This document shows, one piece after another, positions 35,535-44,112 of a stretch of DNA of 64,000 nucleotides. The DNA comes from JABDJX01 sp039942715 (lineage in GTDB: Bacteria; Pseudomonadota; Alphaproteobacteria; Rhodobacterales; Rhodobacteraceae), in contig JBDVBY010000008.1 in NCBI GenBank assembly GCA_039942715.1, forward strand, positions 84,130-148,129, read 5' to 3'. Made by a program: the position numbers and the translations under genes. The notes beneath the pieces are model-generated. The model worked only from the letters and a program-made list of their open reading frames with translations. It searched no databases and was not told the origin of the DNA. The stretch's first letter is position 1. Each line of letters starts with the position of its first letter.

Positions 35535-36842
35535 ATGAGCGCGCCAAAAAAGCTGTTTATCAAGACCTACGGTTGTCAGATGAATGTCTATGACAGCGAG
35601 CGAATGGCCGAGTCTTTGGGTGCCCAAGGCTATGAAACGACCGAGTCAGCGGATGATGCTGATATGATCCTGATGAACACCTGTCATATTCGCGAGAAGG
35701 CGGCTGAGAAGGTGTATTCGGAGCTTGGGCGTTTCAAGGGGCTGAAAGCGGCGAAACCTGATCTGAAGATTGGCGTTGCGGGCTGTGTGGCGCAGGCCGA
35801 GGGGGCTGAGATTATGCGCCGTCAGCCGATGGTTGATTTGGTGGTCGGCCCGCAGAGTTATCACCGCTTGCCCGAGCTTGAGGCCAAGGCGCGCGCCGGG
35901 GAAAAGGCACTCGATACGGATTTTCCCGAAGAAGATAAGTTCGAGCATTTGGCGGCGCGCCCAAAGGCAACGCGGGGGCCAACGGCGTTTTTGACGGTGC
36001 AGGAAGGTTGCGACAAGTTTTGTGCGTTTTGCGTGGTGCCTTATACGCGCGGCGCCGAAGTGTCGCGCCCGGCAACGCGCATCATTGGCGAGGCGCGCGA
36101 TCTGGTGGAACGTGGTGTGCGCGAGATTACCTTGTTGGGCCAAAACGTGAATGCGTATCACGGCCATGATGGTGGCTTGGCCGGATTGATCCGCGAGCTG
36201 GCGGGCGTGGACGGGTTGGAGCGTATTCGGTTCACGACCTCTCACCCCAACGACATGGACGATGATCTGATTGCAGCGCATGGGGATTGCGAAAAGCTGA
36301 TGCCGTATTTGCATCTGCCGGTGCAGTCGGGGTCGAACAAGATCCTCAAGGCGATGAACCGCAAACACACGGCGGAAAGCTACATCAAGCTGATCGAACG
36401 GATGCGCAGCGTGCGCCCCGATCTGTTGCTGTCGGGTGATTTCATTGTTGGGTTCCCAAGTGAGACCGAGGACGACTTTGCTGATACGATGTCGCTGGTG
36501 GAAGAGGTTGGCTATGGGCAGGCCTATAGTTTCAAATACTCGACCCGTCCGGGGACGCCTGCCGCTGAGCGGCCTCAGGTGGATGAGGATGCTAAGCTTG
36601 AACGGCTTCATCGATTGCAGGCTTTGCTGAAGACTCAGCAGGTTGCCGCGCAAGAGGCGATGATTGGGCGCGATGTGTCTGTGCTGTTTGAGCGGACCGG
36701 ACGCGAGGCAGGGCAGATGACAGGCAAGTCCGAGTATTTGCATGCCGTTCATGTCGAGGCGCCGGATATTTCGCGCGGGGATTTGGCGCGGGTGCGTATT
36801 GTGGAATCGACGTCCAATTCGCTGAAAGGCGTGCTTATCTAG
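35535..36842 (+). CDS. miaB: tRNA-2-methylthio-N6-dimethylallyladenosine synthase MiaB
   Basis: A 435-residue radical SAM methylthiotransferase that adds a methylthio group at A37 of certain tRNAs. The N-terminal UPF0004 domain has cysteines in KTYGCQMNVYDSERM, NTCHIREKA and GVAGCVAQ. The radical-SAM cluster is EGCDKFCAFCVVPYTRG (CxxxCxxC). A TRAM domain closes the protein. The start MSAPKKLFIKTYGC at 35535 follows a GTG at 35529. The usual neighbour phoH is at 50 kb here rather than next to it. Confidence 0.96.
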   Translation: MSAPKKLFIKTYGCQMNVYDSERMAESLGAQGYETTESADDADMILMNTCHIREKAAEKVYSELGRFKGLKAAKPDLKIGVAGCVAQAEGAEIMRRQPMVDLVVGPQSYHRLPELEAKARAGEKALDTDFPEEDKFEHLAARPKATRGPTAFLTVQEGCDKFCAFCVVPYTRGAEVSRPATRIIGEARDLVERGVREITLLGQNVNAYHGHDGGLAGLIRELAGVDGLERIRFTTSHPNDMDDDLIAAHGDCEKLMPYLHLPVQSGSNKILKAMNRKHTAESYIKLIERMRSVRPDLLLSGDFIVGFPSETEDDFADTMSLVEEVGYGQAYSFKYSTRPGTPAAERPQVDEDAKLERLHRLQALLKTQQVAAQEAMIGRDVSVLFERTGREAGQMTGKSEYLHAVHVEAPDISRGDLARVRIVESTSNSLKGVLI

Positions 36843-36891
36843 AGTTTTCCTTCGCTAGCGCGACAGGAACCGCGTAAGAACTAAAAAGACC

Positions 36892-36922
36892 TTGACCTCA
36901 AGTTAGCTTGAGGAATTATGAC
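36892..36922 (+). promoter_or_regulatory. SoxR-type operator and promoter of the VOC gene
   Basis: CCTCAAGTTAGCTTGAGG (36896-36913) is an 18-base palindrome (one mismatch) that differs in one base from the E. coli soxS operator core as I remember it. It sits between TTGACC (-35, 36892-36897) and TATGAC (-10, 36917-36922), a 19-base spacer, the over-long spacing typical of MerR-family activated promoters. Confidence 0.8.
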
Positions 36923-36954
36923 AGTTGGGCATTCCAATATAAAGGAGGCCCAAC

Positions 36955-37338
36955 ATGGCCCAAGCACGACTTGAACACGCAAATATCACCGTTACTGATC
37001 CCAAAGCCACAGCCGCCTGGATGGGGCGTGTTTTTGGCTGGGAAATACGCTGGCAAGGGGCGGGTATGGAGACGGGCTATACCGTGCACGTTGGTGAAAA
37101 GGACAGTTATCTGGCTTTGTTCAGCTATGGCGAGTCTGAGGCGGCCAAGACATCCAGCTATCACACCACGGCGGGGCTAAACCATTTGGCAGTAGTCGTG
37201 GATGATCTAGCAGCGGTCGAAGCAAAGGTGGTGGCCGAAGGGTTCACGCCGGGAGAGCACTATGACTACGAGCCGGGTCAGCGGTTCTATTTTGAAGATG
37301 GGGACGGGATTGAGTTTGAGGTTGTGTGTTATGACTAA
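36955..37338 (+). CDS. VOC superfamily (glyoxalase/bleomycin-resistance-like) protein
   Basis: A 127-residue protein with two beta-alpha-beta-beta-beta units. LEHANITVTDPKATAAWMGRVFGWEIRW and GLNHLAVVVDDLAAVEAKVVAEGF are paired modules, and GQRFYFEDGDGIEFEVVCYD closes the second. His and Glu residues (in LEHANI, GLNHLAV and FEVV) could form the usual metal site. AAGGAGG lies 7 bases before the ATG. The SoxR-type promoter just upstream suggests induction by redox-cycling compounds; its substrate is unknown. Glyoxalase I, fosfomycin and bleomycin resistance proteins share this fold. Confidence 0.88.
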   Translation: MAQARLEHANITVTDPKATAAWMGRVFGWEIRWQGAGMETGYTVHVGEKDSYLALFSYGESEAAKTSSYHTTAGLNHLAVVVDDLAAVEAKVVAEGFTPGEHYDYEPGQRFYFEDGDGIEFEVVCYD

Positions 37339-37353
37339 AGCGCTTTGATCCGA

Positions 37354-38097
37354 TCATAATTGCACGTGTATGTGATCATCGTGGCGTGCTGCGCGGCAAC
37401 CCTGGAAACGGATCTTTTCGCTACTGATCTGAAGCCGGGTTGTCAGGTGCGGCTCGATGAACATTTTTCCGACGCGCAGGTCGTTTGCCAAAATGCGCAT
37501 GACAGCGCGCGTGCGTTCCGGCTCGAGCTGCCAATCGGGCCAGAGCGGTTGTAAGGCGCGCGCATTCCATCTCAGGCTGATGGCGTTTGGGGGGCACGTG
37601 GTCATGCCGTTTTCAAATGCGAAATAGCCGACAGGTGAGCGCGTTTTCCCGGGCAGGTATGCGCCATCGCTTTGGTAATAAAAGGCGATATCTGCCTTTT
37701 GACCATCATCGTGGCTTAGGTGCGGCAAAAGAGGAAAGGTGTCGAAGAAGGGAAAGCTTGCGTCCAGAATGAGGGTGAGTGTACCGGGATAAATTCGGGC
37801 AATTTCGCTTGCCGTATCGCTTAAAACATCGCGCATTTCGGGCACCACATAGTGGCGGTTCAGGGCGCAATACATGACAGACTGCATTTTCATTGGCCCG
37901 CCTGAATGGCAGGGCAAAGCGACGCGGCCAAAACTTGGTGCGATAAAGACTGCTGAAAGCGAGAGCGCGACGTAGGCAAAGGTGAAAGTCAGGAAACGTC
38001 GTTTGAAAAAGAGTGCGCAAAACCACGCGAGGCCACCAACTTGGGTCAGGAGCGTCAAAATCCCAATCAGGAAAAAGTGAAAGCCCGCGCGCATCAT
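37354..38097 (-). CDS. membrane-anchored LAS-type (M15/M74-like) peptidase candidate
   Basis: A 247-residue protein with two N-terminal membrane segments (FFLIGILTLLTQVGGLAWFCALFF and FTFAYVALSLSAVFIA) and an extracytoplasmic domain. In that domain PHLSHDDGQKADIAFYY (HxxGxxxD-like) and, at the very end, CRAARHDDHIHVQL resemble the zinc motifs of LAS peptidases such as MepA (SHxxGxxxD and HDDHFHV). The family cuts peptidoglycan cross-links. I infer the enzyme class from motifs alone. The gene is divergent from the MATE pump. Confidence 0.65.
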   Translation of the reverse strand: MMRAGFHFFLIGILTLLTQVGGLAWFCALFFKRRFLTFTFAYVALSLSAVFIAPSFGRVALPCHSGGPMKMQSVMYCALNRHYVVPEMRDVLSDTASEIARIYPGTLTLILDASFPFFDTFPLLPHLSHDDGQKADIAFYYQSDGAYLPGKTRSPVGYFAFENGMTTCPPNAISLRWNARALQPLWPDWQLEPERTRAVMRILANDLRVGKMFIEPHLTTRLQISSEKIRFQGCRAARHDDHIHVQL

Positions 38098-38143
38098 ACC
38101 TTTGAGATTGCCCCCTAGCGATGCGCAGGTCTATAGCAAAGCC

Positions 38144-39511
38144 ATGGTTCAAAATAGTGACCTTTCCCAACCACGCACCAGCGTTGGTGCTCAAGCCCGT
38201 GCCTTGTTGGTGCTGGGCCTGCCGTTGATCGGCAGCCATGTGGCGCAAACGCTGATCAGTGTGACAGATACGTTGATGATGGGGTGGTATGGCATTCCAG
38301 AACTGGCCGCTTTGTCGTTGGCCGGGCCCGTTTTTCACATCGTTTTCATTCTTGGATCGGGCTTTGGTTGGGCCGTGATGCCTATGGTCGCTTCATATGC
38401 CGCGAACGACGATGATCGCCAAATTCGCCGCGTCACCCGCATGGGGCTATGGCTTGCGATCCTGTTTGGTGTTTTGGCGCTACCGTTGTTTTTCTTTTTC
38501 GGAACGCTTTTCGCAATGATAGGGCAAGAGGCCGACGTCGCACGGCTGGCGGGCATCTATATGTCGATCATGGGCTTTGGGATGATTCCGGCTATCCTTG
38601 TTATGGTATTGAAAAGTTATCTCTCGGCCCTTGAGCTGACGCGCGCTATTCTGGTGGCTACGCTCGGTGCTGTTGGCTTGAACATTGTCGTCAATTACAT
38701 GCTGATTTTCGGCAACTGCGGCGCGCCCGAACTTGGTGTTGCGGGCGCGGGTTTTGCATCGTTGTTCAGCAATGCGTTTAGCTTCGCTGCCCTTGCGATT
38801 TATGCGGTTTGGCGCAGACCTGATCACGAGCTTTTTCGCAACTTTCATAAGCCCGATTGGGAGGCGTTTGGCCGGGTGTTTCGCCTTGGCTGGCCGATTG
38901 GCACGACCAGCGTGGCCGAGGTTGCGCTCTTTGCTGCCGCCAGCGTCATGATGGGGTGGGTCGGAACCGTTGCATTGGCAGCGCATGGAATTGCTTTGAA
39001 TATTGCCGGGCTGTCGTTCATGATTCATGTCGGCCTAAGCCAAGCAACCACGGTGCGCGTCGGCAAGGCCTGGGCGCGGGAGGATCGTGAGACTCTGCGC
39101 ATTGCGTCCATCGCCGGCATTCTGTTGTCGCTGGTTGCTGCGGTTTTGATCGCGGTTGTTTTTGTCGCTATCCCCGAGCCTTTGATCGGTATTTTTGTGG
39201 GTCCCGATGAAGAGGGGCGCGCGGCCATTTTGCAGGTCGGCGCTGCTTTATTGATCGTGGCGGCTTTGTTTCAACTGGTCGACAGCGGGCAGGTCATGGC
39301 GCTTGGCATGTTGCGCGGGGTGCAAGATACGCGCGTCCCGATGGTGATGGCGATCGTCAGTTATTGGATGATTGGATTGCCGATCAGCTATCTGCTTGGC
39401 TTCACCTTTGATCTTGGTGCTGTCGGCATTTGGCTAGGATTAACGATGGGGTTGGCGGCGGCCTGCGTATTGATGCAGGTACGGTTTTGGCGGCGTTACG
39501 CTAACGCTTAG
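38144..39511 (+). CDS. MATE family efflux transporter
   Basis: A 455-residue membrane protein with 12 hydrophobic segments in two bundles. GLPLIGSHVAQTLISVTDTLMMGWYG and the second-half counterpart LGWPIGTTSVAEVALFAAASVMMGWVG are MATE repeat signatures. It exports drugs or organic cations by Na+ or H+ antiport, by family inference. An earlier TTG at 38102 is less likely than the ATG at 38144. The gene is convergent with ptsP and the two overlap by four bases at their stop codons. Confidence 0.9.
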   Translation: MVQNSDLSQPRTSVGAQARALLVLGLPLIGSHVAQTLISVTDTLMMGWYGIPELAALSLAGPVFHIVFILGSGFGWAVMPMVASYAANDDDRQIRRVTRMGLWLAILFGVLALPLFFFFGTLFAMIGQEADVARLAGIYMSIMGFGMIPAILVMVLKSYLSALELTRAILVATLGAVGLNIVVNYMLIFGNCGAPELGVAGAGFASLFSNAFSFAALAIYAVWRRPDHELFRNFHKPDWEAFGRVFRLGWPIGTTSVAEVALFAAASVMMGWVGTVALAAHGIALNIAGLSFMIHVGLSQATTVRVGKAWAREDRETLRIASIAGILLSLVAAVLIAVVFVAIPEPLIGIFVGPDEEGRAAILQVGAALLIVAALFQLVDSGQVMALGMLRGVQDTRVPMVMAIVSYWMIGLPISYLLGFTFDLGAVGIWLGLTMGLAAACVLMQVRFWRRYANA

Positions 39512-41763
39512 TCTACGTTGTTACGCAACCACGCCATCACGTCTGAACGCACTGATTGTGCACCGCTTTCGCAGGCCTGATCAATGACCGCGCGCGCTTC
39601 GCCCAAATCAACGCGACGCAACAGATGTTTGACCGGTCCGACAGAGGCAGGCCGCATCGAAAGCGAGCGCAGCCCCATCGCCGCAAAGCAGAGCGCTTCA
39701 ACCGGACGTCCCGCATCTTCGCCGCAAAAACTGACGGGCGTATGCGTCTCGTCGCAGCGCTCGGCGATCTGCGCAATAAAGCGCAGGAAGCTGACGTTGA
39801 GAGTATCATAGCGGCGGCGCACGCGTTCGTTTTCGCGGTCAGCGGCAAAGAAAAACTGTTTCAAGTCATTGCCGCCTATGGAGATAAAGTCAGCCATTTC
39901 AAAGAACTGGCGCGGTGCAAAGGCAATTGATGGGGTTTCCAGCATCGTGCCTATTTCAACTTTTTGCGGCAAGACATGCCCAAGTTTGCGTTCACGCTCG
40001 ATCTCATCAAGCACATGCTGACGGGCGGCTTTGAATTCATCGAATTGGGCGACAAACGGGAACATCACCGTCAAAGGACGACCTTGGGCCGCGCGGATCA
40101 ACGCCTGCAACTGCATGCGCATCACCCCCGGCTTGTCCAAGCCTACGCGGATCGCGCGCCAGCCTAGGGCCGGGTTCGGCTCATCTTCGCGCTTCATGTA
40201 GGGCAGGACTTTGTCCGAGCCGATATCAAGCGTGCGAAAGGTCACGCGTTTGCCTTCGGCTGCATCCAGAACGCGCGCATAAATCGCGGCCAGTTCTGCG
40301 CGTTTTGGCACAGTGTTGCGCGCTAGAAACTGAAGTTCCGTTCGAAACAGGCCCACGCCTTCCGCGCCAGAGCTTGCCAGCGATGGCAATTCGGCAATCA
40401 AACCAGCGTTCATGTGAATGGAAATCGTCACGCCGTCTTTGGTTTCAGCCGGCAAATCGCGCAAGCCACTATAGCGTTCCTGTGCCTTGGCCTGCATCGC
40501 GATCTTGTCGCGAAACGCCGAGATGACGGTGTCATCTGGACGCAGATGCACAATCCCTTGATCACCATCAACCATGATCGGATCGCCGTTCAGCGCCTCA
40601 GTTACAACACCGTTTGCATGCACGATCAACGGGATCGCCCAAGCGCGCGCCACAATCGCAGCGTGGCTTCCGACCGAACCCTGTTCAAGCACAATGCCGC
40701 GCAGATTATTGCGCCCATAATCGAGCAATTCGGCAGGGCCAATATTGCGGGCCACCAGAATTGCGTTGTCGGGCATCTCGGCCCCCGTGTCCTGACCTTG
40801 GCCGGTTAGAATACGCAAAAGCCGATTGGACAAATCGTCAAGATCTTGCAGGCGTTCGCGCAAATAGGCATCGTTTGATTTGCCCATCTTGCGCCGCGCG
40901 CCAGATTGCTCTTTTTCAACGGCCGCTTCTGCAGACAGCCCAGCACCGATGTCTTCTTCCATGCGCCGCATCCAAGAGCGCGAATTGGCGAACATGCGGT
41001 AGGCTTCCAGGACCTCGCGTTGGTCTTTGTCGCGGGAATCGCGGCTAACGGTTTTCAACATATCGTCGACAGAGATGCGCAAAGCATCCACCGCATCACG
41101 CAACCGCTGCGTTTCAACCTCTGGATCATCGGCAACCGGGTTGGTCACCACAACGCGCGGCTCGTGCAGCCAAACATTCCCTTCGGCCACGCCTTCCTGA
41201 CCAACGCCGCCGCGCAGCATCATTGGGTTTGTATGGCGCGCGCGCAAAGCTTCGCCTTCGCCAACAAAAGCCCCAAGCTCGGTCATCTCGGCTAACACCA
41301 TGGCGACGACCTCAAGCGCGTAAACCTCGTCTTCGGAAAATGCACGCCCTTCGCGCGATTGCACAACCAACACCCCAAGCCTGTCACCAAGACGCTGGAT
41401 CGGTACGCCACAGAAGGAAGAGAACACTTCTTCGCCCGTTTCGGGCATGTATCGGAACCCTTTGGCCGAAGGCGCATCGGCTTCGTTGGCCACGCGCCCA
41501 TCGCGTGCCACGCGCCCGACAAGCCCTTCGCCAAGACGCATACGGGTTTGGTGCACAGCGTCTTTGTTCAAGCCTTCTGTCGCGCAAAGCTCAAGCGTAT
41601 CAGCGTCACGGAATAGATAGATTGAACACACGTCCGATCTCATGGATTTGGCAATGATTTCAACGATGTGATCAAGCCGAGCTTGCCCTGCCGAATCATC
41701 GGCCAGGGTCTCTTTCAATCGCTGCAGCAGCTTGCGACTTTCGCTTTCGTTTGGCTCAACCAT
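39508..41763 (-). CDS. ptsP: PTS-Ntr enzyme I, PtsP
   Basis: A 751-residue protein that transfers phosphate from PEP to NPr in the nitrogen-related PTS. An N-terminal GAF domain (residues 1-165, with VCSIYLFRDADTLELCATEGLN) is followed by the enzyme I N-terminal domain with phosphorylatable His in LEQGSVGSHAAIVARAW, and the PEP-binding TIM barrel with VSFCGEDAGRP (catalytic Cys). GAF plus EI defines EI-Ntr. Neither ptsN nor ptsO is nearby. It links nitrogen status and K+ or metabolic control in relatives. Confidence 0.95.
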   Translation of the reverse strand: MVEPNESESRKLLQRLKETLADDSAGQARLDHIVEIIAKSMRSDVCSIYLFRDADTLELCATEGLNKDAVHQTRMRLGEGLVGRVARDGRVANEADAPSAKGFRYMPETGEEVFSSFCGVPIQRLGDRLGVLVVQSREGRAFSEDEVYALEVVAMVLAEMTELGAFVGEGEALRARHTNPMMLRGGVGQEGVAEGNVWLHEPRVVVTNPVADDPEVETQRLRDAVDALRISVDDMLKTVSRDSRDKDQREVLEAYRMFANSRSWMRRMEEDIGAGLSAEAAVEKEQSGARRKMGKSNDAYLRERLQDLDDLSNRLLRILTGQGQDTGAEMPDNAILVARNIGPAELLDYGRNNLRGIVLEQGSVGSHAAIVARAWAIPLIVHANGVVTEALNGDPIMVDGDQGIVHLRPDDTVISAFRDKIAMQAKAQERYSGLRDLPAETKDGVTISIHMNAGLIAELPSLASSGAEGVGLFRTELQFLARNTVPKRAELAAIYARVLDAAEGKRVTFRTLDIGSDKVLPYMKREDEPNPALGWRAIRVGLDKPGVMRMQLQALIRAAQGRPLTVMFPFVAQFDEFKAARQHVLDEIERERKLGHVLPQKVEIGTMLETPSIAFAPRQFFEMADFISIGGNDLKQFFFAADRENERVRRRYDTLNVSFLRFIAQIAERCDETHTPVSFCGEDAGRPVEALCFAAMGLRSLSMRPASVGPVKHLLRRVDLGEARAVIDQACESGAQSVRSDVMAWLRNNVD

Positions 41764-41904
41764 CGGTTTTGGTCCGGATCCCCTTTAGGGCCGGTTCTGG
41801 CCCTCGCGCCTGAATAGACCACACTCGGCGCGCGCGTGCGAGTGGGTTTTGCCAACATTTGGAATGAAGCTATTGCGCGATGAACTTTGAGCCGGTTTAT
41901 GCTT

Positions 41905-41990
41905 CTTCTGTCTTAAAAAATACCTTCTAGGGGGTCTGGGGGAGTGAAACTCCCCCAGTGTCGCGGCGCGGCGAAAGCCGCGGCGCGATC
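41905..41990. repeat. intergenic hairpin repeat upstream of ptsP
   Basis: A degenerate CTTCTTCTGTCTTAAAAAATAC block is followed by CTGGGGGAGT-GAA-ACTCCCCCAG (41936-41958), a perfect 10-base stem, and then GCGGCGCGGCGAAAGCCGCGGCGC. The upstream 41764-41904 shows nothing recognisable. Confidence 0.75.
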
Positions 41991-43110
41991 AGGTTTTCGC
42001 GTAAGCGATGATCATTTCTTCGGTCTCAACCTCCGGCGGCTCTTCAATCTTTTCCATCATGTTGATCGAAATATGTGGCCAGCGGATCAACCCTTCGACG
42101 TTGTCTCGGCGGTCAAAGAAATCAAGGAAAATGAACTGAGAATAGGCCATCACCAATTTGTTCTTGCCATTCAACCCTGGTTCATCAAGCTCCATGATCC
42201 AAAACGTCGAGCGCATCTCCGCCGCATCAGCTTGGCGCTCAATGAACGGAATATTGACGATGCCAGCCTCCAGCACGGTCGTGTCCATCGCCAATTCGGT
42301 CGTGCGCAAAACGTTTGTGGGCATGCCAAGTTGCAACAACTGGTTGGCATTGCGCGGACCAAAGCCGGGGAAAGGCTGGGCTTCTAGAACACCTTTGAAC
42401 TGTTCTTTATCAAACGCGTGATAAGGGAACAGATACGCGTTTTCTTGCGTGGCCTCTTCAACCGCCTGCACGATATCGCCGTCCAGCACACCGATTGGAA
42501 AGGCGCTCAGGTCTTCAATGGTGGGAGGGCCATCAAATTCCCGTGCAGTTCCCAATGCGGTGGCCGAATTTCCGTGCGGAATGGTGGCCAGCCGTCCAAT
42601 GTTGATCCCTTCAATATTCTGCTCCTTCATATGCAAGAACAGTCCCGGCTCGTGGTGAATGGGCAGCTCGGGTGGTCCGGCCACATCGCTTTCGCCGATG
42701 TCTTTTGCTGCGATCTGCGCAACCGTTTGTTCGTAATCCAGCGCTGCGACCAACTGATCGGCCTGATCCGCGGGCTGAGGTCCGGTGATGCCGCGATTGG
42801 GTACGGATTCATCCACTTTGGTGAACTTCAGCACTTCGTTGTACTGATTGAACAACAGCCGATAATTGCGGAACTGATTAGGCTCAGCGAAGGGCAGGGC
42901 GATCAGGTTCCAACCACGCCCGTCAAACGGACTTTGCCCCTGACCTTCCAGAGTGCCGGCTCCTTTGAAATTGCTGCCATCGCGCTGATCAGGCGTAATG
43001 TTGGCCCAAGTGCCGGGCAACAGCTTGAGCGGGCCAAGCGCGTCGTCGCGCATCGTGGCGATCTTTATCTTGCGGTTCGCGGTGACTGTGTTTTGCTTCA
43101 TGTCCAACAT
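41989..43110 (-). CDS. conserved protein of unknown function, heme-binding-like, 373 aa
   Basis: No signal peptide or membrane segment. LKLLPGTWAN near residue 30 and GRGWNLIALPF near 66 look like the LPGTW...GRGWN opening of nitrobindin-like heme-binding beta barrels. A second part contains HHEPGLFLHMKEQ, RLATIPHGNSATALG and LVMAYSQFIFLDFF. Similar proteins are annotated as heme-binding in public databases from memory, but I cannot confirm a function. AAAGGAA lies just before the ATG at 43110. It is divergent from choW, sharing a 171-base promoter region. Confidence 0.6.
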   Translation of the reverse strand: MLDMKQNTVTANRKIKIATMRDDALGPLKLLPGTWANITPDQRDGSNFKGAGTLEGQGQSPFDGRGWNLIALPFAEPNQFRNYRLLFNQYNEVLKFTKVDESVPNRGITGPQPADQADQLVAALDYEQTVAQIAAKDIGESDVAGPPELPIHHEPGLFLHMKEQNIEGINIGRLATIPHGNSATALGTAREFDGPPTIEDLSAFPIGVLDGDIVQAVEEATQENAYLFPYHAFDKEQFKGVLEAQPFPGFGPRNANQLLQLGMPTNVLRTTELAMDTTVLEAGIVNIPFIERQADAAEMRSTFWIMELDEPGLNGKNKLVMAYSQFIFLDFFDRRDNVEGLIRWPHISINMMEKIEEPPEVETEEMIIAYAKT

Positions 43111-43281
43111 GGGATGTTCCTTTGCTGAAAAGTGGCTTTACGAAATGATCGGGACCTAAAAATTGTCGGTGGACCCAAAGACAGGAATACCCGAAGGTGG
43201 ACGGGGAAATGTGGCGAAAGGTCTTTCCGTGAAAGGGTTTTCATCGCGATTTTCACGGCTTTTTGGGGGAAATTCACGAAA

Positions 43282-44112
43282 ATGGACTGGCTGACCGAAA
43301 ACAAGATCCCCGTGGGCGACACCGCCGCTTTGATTTTTGACTGGCTGCAAATCAATGGTGCGACGATTTTTGATGCGATGTCAGACGGGCTGGAGGCGAT
43401 GATCGACGCAATTTTGTGGGTGCTGCAGACGCCGCATCCGCTGATCATCGTCGCGCTTTTTGCCGCCCTTGCATGGTTGCTTCAACGTAGCTGGAAGCCC
43501 GCGCTTCTGACGTTCCTCGGGTTTTTGTTCATTCTGAACCAAGGCTATTGGGAAGAAACCACCGAAAGCCTGACACTTGTTTTGTCAGCCTGCGTCGTTT
43601 GCATGGGTGTTGGCGTGCCGATTGGAATTGCTGTTGCTCATCGCCCAAAGCTATATGCGTGGATGCGTCCGGTGCTTGATCTGATGCAGACGTTGCCCAC
43701 CTTCGTCTACCTGATCCCCGCGATTGTGTTCTTTGGCATCGGCATGGTGCCCGGCCTGATCGCGACGGTGATTTTCGTGCTGCCCGCGCCGATCCGACTG
43801 ACGCATCTTGGCGTGTCGTCCACACCCAAACCGCTTTTAGAGGCCGCGCAAGCCTTTGGTGCCACGCCAACCCAGACGCTGTTTAAGGTCGAGTTGCCTT
43901 ACGCCTTTCCGCAAATCATGGCTGGCTTGAACCAGACGATCATGTTGTCGCTATCGATGGTGGTGATCGCAGCCCTAGTTGGCGCAGATGGATTGGGCGT
44001 CCCGGTTGTGCGTGCGCTCAATCAAGTGAACACGTCGCTTGGCTTTGAGTCGGGCTTTATCATCGTGGTAGTCGCCATCGTTCTGGACCGGATGCTGAGG
44101 GTCGAAAAATGA
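43282..44112 (+). CDS. choW: choline ABC transporter permease ChoW
   Basis: A 276-residue inner-membrane permease of the ProW type in the quaternary ammonium ABC family. The binding-protein-dependent transport signature is ...LLEAAQAFGATPTQTLFKVELPYAFPQIMAGLNQ (EAA loop), followed by SMVVIAALVGADGLGVPVVRALNQVNTSLGFE. The long frame to 43132 is not conserved; the ATG at 43282 is used. It overlaps choV by four bases. The substrate is inferred from neighbours betI, betA and choX. Confidence 0.9.
   Translation: MDWLTENKIPVGDTAALIFDWLQINGATIFDAMSDGLEAMIDAILWVLQTPHPLIIVALFAALAWLLQRSWKPALLTFLGFLFILNQGYWEETTESLTLVLSACVVCMGVGVPIGIAVAHRPKLYAWMRPVLDLMQTLPTFVYLIPAIVFFGIGMVPGLIATVIFVLPAPIRLTHLGVSSTPKPLLEAAQAFGATPTQTLFKVELPYAFPQIMAGLNQTIMLSLSMVVIAALVGADGLGVPVVRALNQVNTSLGFESGFIIVVVAIVLDRMLRVEK

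Noticed and set aside
35646..36752. Long open frame antisense to miaB
   Set aside because: miaB has complete radical-SAM and TRAM signatures on the plus strand; the reverse frame has no recognisable motif.
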